Below are positions 45,146-58,700 of a stretch of DNA of 64,000 nucleotides, piece after piece. The notes under the pieces are model-generated. The model was not told the DNA's origin. It ran no database searches and saw nothing but the letters and a program-made list of their open reading frames with translations. The DNA is taken from the NCBI GenBank assembly GCA_947034895.1, contig OX344764.1, forward strand, positions 48,403,348 to 48,467,347, written 5' to 3'. Positions within the stretch are counted from its first letter, which is position 1, and every line of letters begins with the position of its first letter. The stretch comes from Rhytidiadelphus loreus. Taxonomy: Eukaryota; Streptophyta; Bryopsida; Hypnales; Hylocomiaceae. Position numbers and translations under genes: made by a program.

Positions 45146-46811
45146 TCATTCCACCTTGTCGTACACTCCCGCTTTAATGTAGGTCAGATTCAGATCAGCT
45201 CCGTAAGCAACGGACATGACACGCACTCGGTTCTCATTCTCCACAAAGGTAATATAGAAAGCAAAATCCTTGTGCACAGCAGCTTTCTTTGGCGCAAAGA
45301 TGGTGACATTGTTGGGCATGTACACCAGGGTGTAGTTGGTCGCTTCTTCATCACTCAAGCCTCCTTTGAAGCCTTGCCACTCCGCCTCCCGCTGCTTCCA
45401 CTCTAGAGTTGGCGATATACTCTCCTCGTGACCTCGGTAAGTTCCTTTGGGCTCCTCCCTGCTGTCTAGTAGTGGATCCCTGCAACACCAAAAATCAGTC
45501 ACACGCAGAACCCTAAACCCTAATCTTAGAACACGGTAGACGACACTAAACCATTAGAGACATGAAGCCGTCCCCAATACCGATCCCTGTTACGAACAAC
45601 AATTCATCTAGTCATGCAATAGGTTGCACTTGGTTGGGCTTAATCGTGAGTGGTGTAATCATGTCTGGACTACATGTCTACGACGACTAACTTATTCTTT
45701 GAAATGGAAATGGAAATGGGGTTAACAGCTTCCCACTTTTACTGTAAAGAAATTCATACTCGGTGATGGAAACCATTTGATCCCAAGAAAGTTTAGTTCT
45801 TGTACCCAAAGTGATCTCTCCACAGCTCTCTACTAATGAAATTAGGTTTCTTCAATACAGACGAACAGTACTAGTTTGCGTACATGCAGTCAATAACGAA
45901 TCACATCTCTCAAGCTAGAGATAGAAGCAATGTGTGGATCCATGCCATGTGGATGAGAGAGTAAATTTTTACACCTGGTATGTTTCCAGAATGTCCCCGA
46001 CCACGAAGAGTCCATTTTCTCTTCATGGTCCTTCACCTCTTCCAGAAGAAGAGCCACCCCAAGCTGACCTTCGTTGTCATAGCCCACAGGCACGGAGATT
46101 CTTTGTTTGGGGTCTGCCAACAACAGGTTACTCACCAGTGAGCTTAAGAAGCAATACTAAGTCAATGCTCACTGTTCGGGTAAAGCCTCGACAGATTGAA
46201 AATCAAGTGAATTCGAAAGAGATTAGGATTGTGTTACTTACTAACATAAAACATGGGCTCGCTGAAAATGACCGACCTTGGGTCGTTCGGCTTGAGATAC
46301 CTCGCAATCCACCCAAGGTTTCCATTCGGGACCAAAAGAATGCGGTGATCTTTAGAGTTTGGGTGGAAGATTCCATCCGGTAAGGAGTGCTCCTCTAGTG
46401 TCATGTTCCATGGCCCATACTCCCAGTTGACGTCTTTTCCGAATCCTTTCGCATCATACCACTGGTTTCTGCACACAAGCCGTAAACAGTGTCAATTGAA
46501 ACATAAACATTTGGATAAAAAGCATACCGTAAACACACCACACACTAGAACACGTACCGATGGTACAGCTTTGTCCGTTCAGGGTCCACAATTTGCAGAG
46601 ACCGAACGGACTTATACTCCTTGACGACTTCTTTCCCCTTGAATGGCTGATACTGGATCCAAAAGCCATGCCAGTGCTTCCAATGCGTGTCCGCTTGCCA
46701 ATACCAGATGTCGCGGGGGGTGACTTGCACCACGGTTTCATACCCAAGTCCCTTGCTGTCGGGCATGGTCCATTTCTCAGTCCCCACCTCCATTTCAGCT
46801 CCCTGCTTCAT
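45146..46811 (-). CDS. four-exon gene, DUF3598/calycin-like protein
   Basis: Exons on the minus strand are 46811-46558, 46468-46242, 46113-45975 and 45479-45146. All introns are GT-AG, phases 2, 1 and 2 close exactly, and the product is 317 residues with TGA at 45146-45148. The N-terminal half (WKHWHGFWIQYQP, KEYKSVRSLQIVDPERTKLY, then WEYGPWNMTLEEHSL) resembles the plant and cyanobacterial DUF3598 proteins, a calycin-type beta-barrel family without a settled function; that assignment is from memory of the family pattern and is moderate. ATG 46811 is preceded in frame by TGA, so the start is this ATG or the one at 46793, unless an upstream exon joins at the AG at 46804-46805. No transit peptide is evident in this model. 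Intron 3 contains two plant telo-box units (45509-45523). It is divergent from GAPN. Confidence 0.75.
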
Positions 46812-46839
46812 TCATAACCCATGAGCGCGGTGAAACTGA

Positions 46840-47150
46840 AGCACAGTGATAACCCCGGGATTGGGCTAAAACAGTCCTTGCTCTTAAAGCGTCATAATCA
46901 AGTTTTCGATGTACCGAAAGTGAACATTTCAGTGGAGGGGACGCTTTTAGCACCCCATTCCAACTCCAAATATCCATACCTAATTCAATAATTCAATAAG
47001 AGTCCCAAAATATGAATGAAAGTGGGTCACATGCGGCTTCTACTTATCTTTCAAGGAAAATTGACCGAAAAATGTTCTGAGGTGTGCAACCCTTTCGAAG
47101 ACCCGGACTAGCGCTCAGAAGGACGCTTTACGGAAACCCACCTTAAAACA
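46840..47150. mobile_element. family C-like MITE relic upstream of the DUF3598-like gene
   Basis: CCCAAAATATGAATGAAAGT followed by CTTCTACTTATCTTTCAAGG (about 46998-47060) matches the interior of family C copies at 2.1 and 25.8 kb. Facing GGACGC / GCGTCC-like pieces near 46939 and 47123 may be worn ends. It sits 30-340 bp upstream of the start codon, in the likely promoter. Confidence 0.4.
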
Positions 47151-48770
47151 CTTTCAATGTCATCTCCCTTTAATTACAAAAAAATACCTGTGCACTTGCC
47201 ATCCGTATACAGCTCTTTGCAAGCTTACGTCTTAAAGTGAGGGTGGTGGTTCCTGAACAAAGGAGACGAAAATTCACCAATACAAAGTTAGCTGACACAA
47301 ACAGATCCAGAATTTTCTCCTGAGAATGACGGAATGAGGGATTTCAAAAAGTATGGGACTAACACATGAAAGGAAAACAAGTTATGTGAGTCAAGAGTGG
47401 CGATCAACCCCAAATAAGCAAGAATTCATGGTTTGAAAATGACGAATTCGATGCTCACATTATGAGTAATATAACTCAGACGGTGTCCGATTTTATATCA
47501 CCAGGTAGGTGAGTCTCTTGCACTTATCCGATATTTTCCATACTTTGTTAATCTGATTTGACAACCTAGATTGGCTAGTAAACTTCCGGTCGACAAAATC
47601 AGTGCATTGATGTACCTGCGAAAGACGACGCTATACCAGCGCTCAAGCTGTGATCAATTTGAACACGGTTGATCGATGCAACTTTTTGGATGCTACATGC
47701 GGGTGTCGGTGCAATCGCCCTATTTAAGAAAGTCGCTTCCACTAATCTTGAGGCCATGAATCGAGTCAGCGCATTCTACAATCACGGTACCCAAACAAAA
47801 CAAGCACATTCAAATCCGTCAAAACCAATAGAGCACGACATCAACTTGATACTATCAAAATTCAATCCCAAGGGGGCCTTCCTAGCCATGTCCATAAGAA
47901 TTGGCCATACCCATCAGCGCCATAGCCACGACCCTAGCAACAACAATCACGATAGAACGATCGGATCTAGTCCAAATAATTCGACAGCAACAGCGTCATT
48001 CAAATGCACCAACTTTCTGGCAGGGCGTAACTTCCAAGACAAGCGGCAAACCACGACCCCCCAACTCAATTCGTCAGCCAAACTCCGAAATTGAGATGCG
48101 CATGCCAACCTGGAAGTGGAATTAGCCGCAACGAAGGGCGCATGAGAGCTGAGAAAGGAGTCACGAGATGAATGTTATAGGTTAGGAAGCACTCAGCCAA
48201 CGATGGCGATGGCGTGAAGCAAAGCCCAAGACAAAAGGCAGGCCATTTGTCTGGAGTCGACGAATCGTGGCATTTGGTCAGCAAGTTTGCGATCGACGAT
48301 GCCAGATGCTCCTCACTGGGTCTCCATCGATCTTCTTCAATCTCGAGGCTGAAATTCGAACGAGTTCCGCCTCCGTCCCCTCCAAGACACGAATTGTAGT
48401 AAGCTGCTTTAGATTGTCTGCTTTAAAACTGAATGATCGATCGCGTGACTTTGGTGTGTTCTTCAAGAAATAGTGGAAAACTACACTGATTTTTTGTCCT
48501 ATTAGCGAGAGAGAGTGTGTGTGTGGATGATCTTCTTCTAGAAAATTAGTGTCACTACAAATTTTTCATTTTTTGTGAAAATTTTTACAATTTCTTTCCA
48601 CTTACACTAATTAAACAATATTGCAATAAAGGCAATTTGATAAATAAGTATCAAACATGCTAATAGGACAAATTAGTGTAATAGTACACTCTTGGAACAT
48701 TTGCGACAATCCCCTAATGCATAAGAAACATAATGTTTTTTAGTTTATTTGGATGTTTTTATGTGCTTAT
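47151..48770. other. intergenic, GC-richer; possible upstream exons
   Basis: This segment between the DUF3598-like gene and a MITE is less AT-rich than most of the window, and several overlapping short frames occur at 47.7-48.5 kb on both strands. None has a recognised domain. It could hold a promoter or 5' untranslated exons of the minus-strand gene. A GA/GT microsatellite (GAGAGAGTGTGTGTG) lies at about 48508-48522. Confidence 0.4.
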
Positions 48771-49588
48771 TTAGCCCCTAAAAGACCAAGGCCTTTCAAT
48801 TGCCAAAAAACACTCAAAACTGCCATTTTTATAGCAAAGAGTAAAAAAATTTGAAAATTGTTTTTTCTGCACATCTAACCATAGGGTCTTATGCCTAACT
48901 AGTATGAGAATGTGTGGAATTTTTTTCAGAAATTTGACCACACAGATTGCAAGATATCTGCGTTTAAAGTGAAAAAAACAAGTTTTTCAACACATTGCAA
49001 AACTAGATTATTTGACTTTGAACCTTCTTAAATTAAAAATTTTGCACTATAGAGTTTTCAACTATAAATCTTTCTTGTAGGAAATTGAGTTCAAAGTCTA
49101 CAATGAATTTTTTTTCAAAAGAAACTTAATTTTTATTCTTTAAAAAATTATCAAGTAGGAGTATATTTGAGATAGAAGGAAAATCTAAATTATTAATATC
49201 TCTAAAATGGAATTAAAATGTACTAATTCCAATGGTGAGATTATTATAGGGAGCAAATTAAACATTGTGAAACTTTTTTTTTTGAAAAATTATAAAAATT
49301 GCATTCAGAAATCAGTTCTACAAATTATTTTTTCAAGAAGATGCTCTAATTGCCTGAAAAACAAGATTGTCTATAACTTTCTCATAACAAGTCCAAATGG
49401 AATGATTCAAAGCTTCCCATGTAAACAAAAATATAATCTATGAGGAAAAGAAATTTAATTCAAATTTTGAATTATTTTTTTGCTGCCCCCTCTTCCCTGT
49501 TTTAAGCTTATTTGGGCATAACTTTTGTTCCAAACCTACTTGAAATTCCATTTGTCCCTTAAAGGGACAATGGTCATTTAGGGGTGAC
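48771..49588. mobile_element. family B MITE, copy 3 (both ends)
   Basis: The left end begins CCCCTAAAAGACCAAGGCC at 48775. The right end, read inwards from 49584, begins CCCCTAAATGACCATTGTCC. Flanking tetramers (TTAG and TGAC) are eroded TTAA. The interior carries the family block ATCTAACCATAGGGTCTTAT, then CACAGATTGCAAGATATCTG, and aligns with 15.9-16.45 kb. It lies about 1.2 kb upstream of GAPN and is noncoding. Confidence 0.7.
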
Positions 49589-50749
49589 ACAACTCGACAT
49601 CAATATGAGTTATGACTTGATATGATTTGATTGCTTCAGCAACAACCATATGTTATCAATATAACCTCTAAGAAAAATAGTTAAAACACTTATTTTTTAT
49701 AATGTTCCAAATACAATTAAAGATACAAGTTAAATAACTACATTACATCTACACAAAATATAGATATAGATAACTACAAAAAGTTTACACAAGGTTTGAT
49801 TGGGCACAATTCATGAAGTTTGGAAGCTCTTATTCCTTGATCTTTAAGGAATTTTGAAAATAAATCTTTCAATCATGAGAATATATTTTCTACTTTGAAG
49901 TTTGTTGTAGTAGTTCAAAGATTGCATTCCTTTATATATAAAAATTTCAGATTTTTTGAAGGCATAGTTGTGGATTTCTTTGAGTTTAAAGGGCACTACT
50001 ATTGTGCAACATATTTTGACAATTTTGGTCATTGTGATTGTTATAACTTTGAGATTTCATCATTAGATCTTGGTGAAACATTGTGAAGTGGTGCATAATG
50101 AAATATTCTTTGAGACCTTGTAGTTATTTTGTTGAAATTTGTGACGGACAAATACATTTCGAATGCATTTATTTGCAAGGATTATTTTTTGACCACGAAT
50201 GACCAACTAACCTCGAATTACTTATTGGCTACAATCCCAGCCTTTTAACCTTGAGAGGGATAAAATAATTGGATTTCGGAGGGTCAGAATAATTCCAATA
50301 TATCTTCTTCCAATCTCAATCCTTTATGAAAGTGGAGGTTATGTTCTCCTCTCAAGGCCAAGATATCAATACTGTGAATGTATGTGCCCACGAGGGGGTA
50401 AAACTGGGCAACTCCACTGGGACACTGCAACTCTTCATCCTCAACCAAACTCAAGTCATGGAAGATCGAAGACCACACCATGTCTTCCGAATGTCATGCT
50501 TCAAGCCCTTGCCTTTGCCTGCTTGGAATCCATGAACCCTAATCTGCAGGGCAAAGTCATGAACCCTAATCTACCAGATGCAGCAGCTTCGCATCTCTTG
50601 GCAGAATCTTACAGGCACATTTCTCAGATGCCAACAGACTTCTCCGTGATAGGAATTTGGATCCCATTCAAATTGACGGAAGAAATTAGGTCAGGCAGCA
50701 TTAGGGCAAGGAGGTACTCCTGCAGGGTGCATGAGGGGTACGCTTCAAC

Positions 50750-53700
50750 ATGGCTGGATTTTTCAAGGAAATCCTTGCTAGTAATGGAGCGTTCAAGTTT
50801 TACATCAATGGCCAGTGGAAGGAGTCTGACTCAGGAGTTTACGTGGACATCATCAATCCCTTCACATTACTGAAGCAATACAAGATTCAAGGTACCGTGT
50901 GACTTTTTCTCCTATAATCTCTATTGTCTTCTTCTTTGAATTCGAAGTTTCTGTCGCTGTAGTTTTGATTCAACAGTACACAACATGCACACCAACCACA
51001 TGAGTCAAAACATGGACATGAATGTGCAGCGTGTACTCCTGAAGAAGTGAACAAGTGCGTGGACCAAGCTAAGGCAGCGCAGAAACTGTGGGCTCAAGTT
51101 CCGCTGTGGAAACGAGCCGAAGCACTTCATAGGTTTGCCAAGATTTTAAGGGACCAGAAAGATCCAATTGCTCGATGCCTTACAAACGAAGTGGGGAAAT
51201 GCTTCAAGGATGCTGTAGTGGAGGTGATCAATCCTAGCTCTAGTTCGAGACCCTTATTGTTGATCGGTCCAGTGATAATGACGCCAGCAGTTTTTGTAAT
51301 TCGCACTGCTCCCGAAGACATTTGAATGGCGAATGGCGAATTTGTGTGTTCAGGTGGTGCGTTCCGCTGATCTTGTATCTTATGCAGCAGAGGAAGGAAT
51401 CAGGATTCTATCTCAAGGCAGATTCTGCGTGTCAGATTGCTTTCCAGGGAACGGGAGGAATAAGTTATGTCTTGCTTCCAAGGTAATGGCGACTCTTGAT
51501 GTCACGAAATGCCGAGTAGCAACTGATTTTACAGCTTGCAAAATCGAGATACTATGCCTCAACTATGTTGCTTGATTTAACGCTCTGCTATTGGGTAAAT
51601 GCTGCAGATTCCTCTGGGTGTCATCCTCGCAGTTCCTCCGTTTAATTATCCCGTAAACCTGGCTGTATCCAAGATTTCTCCAGCCCTGGTCGCAGGAAAC
51701 TCGGTCGTGCTGAAGCCTCCCACTCAGGTTCACCACTGGAACTCAGATAATAAGCAAGGCTTGAAGTACCAATGATTACAAGAAATTAGGGTTTTATAGT
51801 TCGTCTATCCATTATTGAGTCTTTAAGCACAAGTTTATGGATGTCAGTGCCATTGGCTCAGAACTGAGAGTTTACAAGTCTGTATATTTCTTTTCAGTTT
51901 GGGATGAGAGACATGACATGAATCAGCCCGCTATCAATGAGAATAGTGGAAACCATGTCATCTTAGATTTTGGTTTTCCTGGTGGATACAAGCGTTGGAA
52001 ACCTGTTATCACGATTCCCTCACGTATTGAAGATGTTCACCGTAGTACATGATTGGGCTCATGGAAGCTCAAGTTGGAAGCATTTCGTTTCGAATCCTTA
52101 ATTTTCGGTTTGGCAGTCTGGTATTCACGGGTTCATTGATAATTCAGGGAGCAGTCTCTTGTTTGCACATGATGCACTGTCTGCACGAGGCTGGTTTTCC
52201 GAAAGGCCTCCTTTGTGCTGTAACGGGAAAAGGCTCAGAGATAGGAGACTTGCTCACCACGCATCCCAAGATTAATTGCATAAGGTGAGCTGCGGTACTC
52301 CGTACGAAACTCCCAAATGGAGTGTAAAAGCTTCAAGAGGGGATTTTATTTGAAGGGACCTGGCCAGAGATGACTTGTAATGACCTTTTTGTTATGAATA
52401 TAGTTTTACAGGAGGTGACACCGGCGTTGCCATCTCCAAGAAGGCTGGCATGATTCCGCTTCAAATGGAGCTTGGAGGCAAAGATGTTTGTCTCGTGCTT
52501 GAGGATGCAGACTTGGAGCTTGCTGCCACTCACATAATCAAGGGTGGCTTCTCCTACAGGTACCCTAAGATCATGAAAACCGTCATTGAGGACCTTGAAA
52601 AGACTGCTGTCTTTGAATTGGAGGTGGTTCTTTGACTTGAAAAGAACCTGCTGATGCTGTATTACAGTTGAAATGTTCCAGTGGACAAAGATGCACTGCA
52701 GTGAAGGTGGTCTGCGTGATGGAGAAGGTGGCAGATGAATTGGTGAAGAAAGTTACTGACAAAATGGGCAAGTTGACAGTTGGTTTTCCGGATGCCGACT
52801 GTGATATCACGCCAGTCATCAGCACAGTGTCAGCTGAGTTCATTGAAGGCCTTGCTATGGATGCGAAGGAGAAGGGGGCTAGGTTCCATCAGGTGAGGTT
52901 CGTACACCATGCGAGAAATGCTAACAGTTTGTGGAGCATAGTCAATAAATTTCTAAACTGGGACTGCTGTCCGACGAACTTTGATCAGAAGTATTTACGA
53001 TCCAGGAATGGAAAAGGGAGGGTAACTTGATTTGGCCGCTTCTTATTGACAATGTCACAACTGATATGAGAATCGCTTGGGAAGAGCCCTTCGGACCCGT
53101 CATCCCTGTCATACGCATCAAGACTCCAGAAGAAGGCATCGCCCATTGCAATGCAAGCAAATTGGCACTTCAGGTACTAACCTCCTTTCAATTGTTTAGC
53201 AATATAAGTTAGAAGATCAGCACATCTGGATCATCCCCTCGCTGATTTCTAGTTTTAAGTCCTCTTTGGCAACAACAACCAACTGGTTTTTTTTGGACCT
53301 TGCCCTTTTGTGAGGGACATTTCATCGCAGGCCAAAAACGACCTCGAATTATTTACAATCCCGTTCATAGTTGTCATGATATCTGTTTCTAGGATTTATT
53401 CATTCATCGAGAGAGCATAGGATTATTTTAAGATAAAATTTGGCGCTAACCTGGTTGGGCTCAACTGCGCATAACTCACCTGGGCACATGGAGTTCAGGG
53501 TTGCATCTTCACCAAGAGCATTGACAAGGCTATCCTGATGAGTGATGAAATGGAGTCCGGAACCATCCAAATAAATGCTGCACCTGCACGAGGAACAGAT
53601 CATTTTCCTTTCCAGGTTTGAACTCTATCAAAAGCCATCTCATCATGCGTTGAGAAATGCCTTCAATCGCTGATAAACTTTTTTGCATGTTTTCATCATG

Positions 53701-53821
53701 AACACAGGGTCTGCGTGATAGTGGCATTGGCTCTCAAGGAATCACCAACACTATCAACATGATGAGCAAGACCAAAAGTACTGTCATAAACTTGCCTCAA
53801 GAATCCTACAGCATGGGTTAG
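50750..53821 (+). CDS. GAPN: NADP-dependent non-phosphorylating glyceraldehyde-3-phosphate dehydrogenase
   Basis: GAPN (ALDH11A family) oxidises glyceraldehyde-3-phosphate to 3-phosphoglycerate in the cytosol, giving NADPH and bypassing one ATP-yielding step of glycolysis. Exons: 50750-50891, 51030-51223, 51354-51482, 51608-51727, 52148-52284, 52404-52559, 52682-52892, 53006-53173, 53499-53615 and 53708-53821. All introns are GT-AG and frames close to 495 residues, the family's usual length. Key residues are present: Asn168 in PFNYPVN, FTGGDTG (242-248), Glu263 in MELGGKD, Cys297 in SGQRCTA and WEEPFGP in exon 8. The N-terminus MAGFFKEILA is typical; no transit peptide. The C-terminus is SYSMG then TAG. 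It appears intact and functional, and converges on the PDI gene 1.9 kb downstream. A copied AACCCTAATCT word at about 50535 and 50563 lies upstream of the start. Confidence 0.95.
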
Positions 53822-55724
53822 ACCACTTTGCATTGCACCATATCTCAGACAAACACAAAATTATAGTCAAACTACAAAAAATAAAAAAAACAAAGGTTTG
53901 GCAGGTGCAGAAATAATACATTTACCACACAACTGTGCTAATGGATCTTGTGTGCCACTAATAACCTGTTTTGTACGGTATCACTGAACATGCTAGAAAC
54001 ATGTGAGAATTGGTACAGTTTCCAAATCTACACATCTGAGTCCAAGGCAAATACGGAAATCATGAAATGTTATTTGCTTCATTTCATGATGATGAGCAAA
54101 GAACCTGCCACTAGTGAAGAGTGAAGACCAGCCTAAATAATGTGGTAAGGTCTGAGCATCAGAATTGCCACTTACTGCAATTATGCAAAAACTAACGGGA
54201 ATTTCGAGAAAGGATGAATATGTGCTCCTTTGAGAATGGAAGAGTGACTACTTGAATTGGAAACAAAGAACTTTCACCCAAAAATGGAGTAATATTCACT
54301 TCCAAAGTTCATTTGAATAGAGTACCAATAATTGGTTCAATCAAATTTTCTTCTTTGGATTTGTGGAATTGTAGATTACATTATATGATTTAGCACCATG
54401 TCGAAGATGCGGTTTGACAATTGGGTGAAGTCTCATGATGGAAGGTGGTGTTTAGAATGATGTAATTCTTACAATAATACTAAGTAATGAGTATGTTGGA
54501 ATGACTTGTGTCATTCTATTTCTTACCAAAATGTCATTCAACTTGTTACATGGTTATTATAATATTTCAATGTCATTCTTAGTATCAATCTATGTTGCTC
54601 TCTCTATGAAGGCTAGTGTATGAAAAGGTCTACCCAATTGCATATTTGTAAAAGATTTTTGGGCTAAAATGTTCCATCCATCCATAGATGTCCAAGATCA
54701 AATGATGGATTGCCAATCCTAAAAGTCATATGAGACTGAGTAAGCTTCCCTCCACCTTTGAATAGGCATTCTCAAAGTCTTTTGAATCACTTAGAGAAAT
54801 TTACATTTTCATTTAGTTGTAATATGGTTGCCATGAGGTGCTTTCCCTACAAGAGTAGTGCCTCAAAAGAGTGCTTGAGTAGGTCAAAAGTAAACCTAAA
54901 GTTGAGTTAAATGTAGCTCACAAATAAATACACAACATCTAATCATTGTAAAAACGTTTTACTAATTGAATAGTCAATAGTACTTACAATATGAATTCCT
55001 CTATGAGCAAAATTTCAAAATTTCATAATTTATTCATATGAAATCCAAATAAAATATTTTTAGTGCATTACAATCCTCAAATTCTCTTTGAAAATGAGGA
55101 CAAGATCCACATAAAGTTTGATCCCTCTAATAATTCAGAATCAGTAGCTTGAAAGTCATAAGAATGGGTCTACTCCCTTGTTACTAAAAGATTGGCACAT
55201 GCTTGAACTCAAAATATGAATGTAATAATTTGATTACAAAATGAATGGATTTGAATGAGTTTTGTGGTGGAATTGGGGCCAAAAGTAGGATGACAGAAAT
55301 ACGCAGTTGGCAGAAATGGTCTAGTTTACCTTATGTGAATTTGATGTTCAATTTGAACTGAATAACTTAGGACCATCTCGCTAATCAAGCAATAAGGTCA
55401 TGGCAGGCTATCTTAAATTGCACAAAACATGTCACAGGTTATGATCCTCTTCTCACTAGCTAGTGACACGGTTGCCTTTTACACAGACGTGCATTGTGGT
55501 ACACTAATCCGCAGATCGCAAATACTAGATTGATTACCTCTGAAATTTGTTTACATGAACGTGTTCTAGACTTCCAGGGAGCTTCGGGTGCAGATATACA
55601 CTTGAACCCCACGACCTTCTAAAGGAGGGTGTCATTAGCAACACCTCTTCACATCTGCTCAACTTGAACTTGGACTAAATCAAATCTCCCCACCCACTGG
55701 GCACACGAATTCATTGACACTAAT
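53822..55724. other. intergenic between convergent genes
   Basis: This holds the 3' flanks of GAPN (plus) and the PDI gene (minus). No gene, element ends or strong repeats were recognised. Poly(A) signals could be anywhere in the AT-rich DNA and were not assigned. Confidence 0.6.
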
Positions 55725-58700
55725 TCAAAGCTCATCCTTCAAGTCTGTTTCGACATCCTTGGGATCAGGAAACGGAATAGCAACGTTTTCCTTCAAAAAG
55801 GTGAGCAGCTTTTTCCAACTGGTCTTCTTTGGTTTAGCTATTATCTGCAGGAAGCAACTCAAAAAGTCAGGATATGAATTACATATGGCCGAGAAAATCA
55901 CATTGCAAAACTGGGCTCTTCCCTACATTTTGAACAACAGAATTATGTTTTGAAAGTTACAGAAATCGACTATGAACTCTCCAAAGTGGACTTTTTATTA
56001 TTATTATCTTGGACATTTGGGGAATACGCTAAGTGCCTACGTGGGAGCTTCCATATCTATAGGAGTAGAGATTAATTATTCATCCTGTAAGAGCGCAAAA
56101 CGAATTTACTAAAGTCACACTATTTTAAATAAGTGCATGTTGAGATGTTCTTCTGTTGTACTAGATTTCTACAAATTTTTATTTTTGAGTGACTGATTTT
56201 GCAAGTGACTCTAATAGGATAAATCGGTATAGCCAAAATATAACAACATAAAGAAGAAACCAAGACCCATCGTTTTCAACAGCAGAAACATCTTGGATGT
56301 TACTATAATTGGATATGACTTTCCAATGTGGACATCCTATTTAAGTTTAGGCACGAAGGCAAGACTCCTTTGAGACAAAATAGAAGTTTAAAAGGTGGAA
56401 ACGAAAGGGAATGACTGAATACGAACCGGTTTACTTGACTTTCTTCCAGCTGGGAACAGTAACAGTGATGGATAATCCAACACATCCTGCACCAAATAAT
56501 CAAGCCATGTGACCATCTACAAAGCCTTCCTTAACAATATCCGAATACAATTGGCAGATGATCATAACATGCATTTTCTTTTGCAAGTTCAAGAAGTAGA
56601 AATAAAGCACCAAACTTTTCTCCCAAATGCCCCCCAAAACCACAAGAGTGTTCGAGGAGATTATCTTCTTTACCACTAAGAAGGGGTGCTCATTTGCTTG
56701 CCCATCAAACCTCGCCATGACAAGTGAAGGCACGTCTTGGACGTGTTTGGCCAAGTTCTCAAAAACTCGACTTACTTTCTCACATGATTGGCACCAAGGC
56801 GCATGGACCTAAGTCAAACTCAAACAAAAATATCAGTCACTGGGAAGAGCCACTTGTTCACGCGCTCTCCATGGTCATTACAAGCACTCAGCCGCAAGCT
56901 TGAGCAGTTGGGTTAGCCAAGTTTATATGATTCTAGACTATTTCATTCAATCTAGACTGTTTTGTTAAATTTAGACCATTAACGAGCTGTCAATCCTTGT
57001 TCGGGTAAATTTCAATGGTCATTTCAGGAATCAAATTTTGATTTCTGTGTCGGTATTGATGTTGAGCAGGATTTCAGGTGTTTGTTAGTCATTTTCATTG
57101 CTTCGAAACATTCTTCTATCAATAATTTAAAGCTGAACGGTCTTATTGACATCATGGTGGCTATCAACATTTCACCTCTTTCTAGTCTAAGATTTGGTCT
57201 AGAATACTTAAATTTGAGTTTTGTCAACATCGGCAGACAAGATGTTTTGAAAAAATTTAATTGATGGACACTTGATGTAAGAAGAGCGATGATGCAAGAA
57301 GAGTAGCATAGCATAAGAAAAGGTCATGTGGACACTCTTATCAACCATGGTTGTGAGAGCAGCAAGTAGGAAAAGTGGGTATTACTTCAAGAAAGACATC
57401 CTTCGTGTCATCCATCACAATCTCGTCAAAAGTCTTCCCCACAACTTTCTTCACCAGACCTTCATTCTGCACACGTTATCAAAAGTGCCAAGATTGGATC
57501 ACCGACAGAATATTTCTTAGATGAAATCCAAAATTCGACAAGGACATTTTCAGCATGTTTTAAGTACCCTTCACAAACTACTGGCAAAAGAATCCCCAAC
57601 GACAGAACGTACCGCAACAGGAACCGGTTCAGACTTGTGATATACTGGCAGTTGTCCAGCATAGAGATCATCTGCAAATTTCTGCATTTCAGAACAGGTT
57701 AAATAAACTGGTACTACGTATTTGCCACAACAGTCTCATTTCAAATAGCCTAGTGTTTCTAAAAGCCTACGATGACAGTAACTAGATTCCAACTATAATT
57801 TGCATTAACATGTAGCTTTCCATTACATGAACGAAACACTCGCAACCTATGCAACAGAAATAGTGCTTATACTAGCTCAAAAATTTCCGAGAAGGGCATT
57901 CAAAATCCTGAAATTCATCTGCAGTAGCCAACCCGAAATGAGTTTTCCATATCCTATTCCATCATTACCTTCACATTCGCAACGGTAACGTCTGCCTCCA
58001 TAACATACCGGGAACCATCTTCATTGTTGAGACCAGCAACCTGCCAGAACAACCAAGATAAGGGATACGGCACCACAAATCTATAACTCAAAAAAATAAC
58101 TCCGGTTCCTTAAACTATTCCATGGTGTGAGAATGGTCAAAAGGCGTCACTTCCTTATATAAGAGCTGAAATTAATCATATAAGAAGCTTCAGAAAAGTT
58201 AACAAAATGTACCAATAGAGAAGAAATCACACCCTTCAATAGAATTGTCTTGAAAGTTATCAATCAAGTATAAGCTTCCCAAGTGCGAAGGAAATAAAGT
58301 TTGGAAGTGACATAACCGTGGCAACTCACATTAGTACAACCGCGGCTGTTAGCAGTCCGTGGATGCAATTTTCATTCAAATCCTTATTTTTTCTGATCAT
58401 CTAATCCACGGCACAGTAACCATTTCAGAGTCGGAACTTTTTAGAAAGCTTGACATCTTACAAGTGGTTTTTTGGCGTCCAATCCATACACAGCAAGCAT
58501 AGGCATTGCAAATTCTGGGTCCTCCATATCAATCACTAGAAACATGATCTGCCCCAACAATGCCACGCAATGTTAATTTGGTTATACATAGATTCAAGCA
58601 ATGTGATCCAATGCGTCTCAACTCTCCCCTCGGTCAAGAGCCAATAAATATAAGTTCTTCGTTTTCCTCAATTCATTGACGTCCAAGTAACAGTGTCCAA

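Noticed and set aside
47669..48094. 141-codon plus-strand frame
   Set aside because: Composition is not protein-like (Asn/Thr/His-rich), it overlaps another frame, and no family was recognised.
50382..50873. 163-codon plus-strand frame overlapping the GAPN start
   Set aside because: It overlaps GAPN exon 1 in another frame, has no recognisable domain, and the conserved GAPN N-terminus is in the frame starting at 50750.
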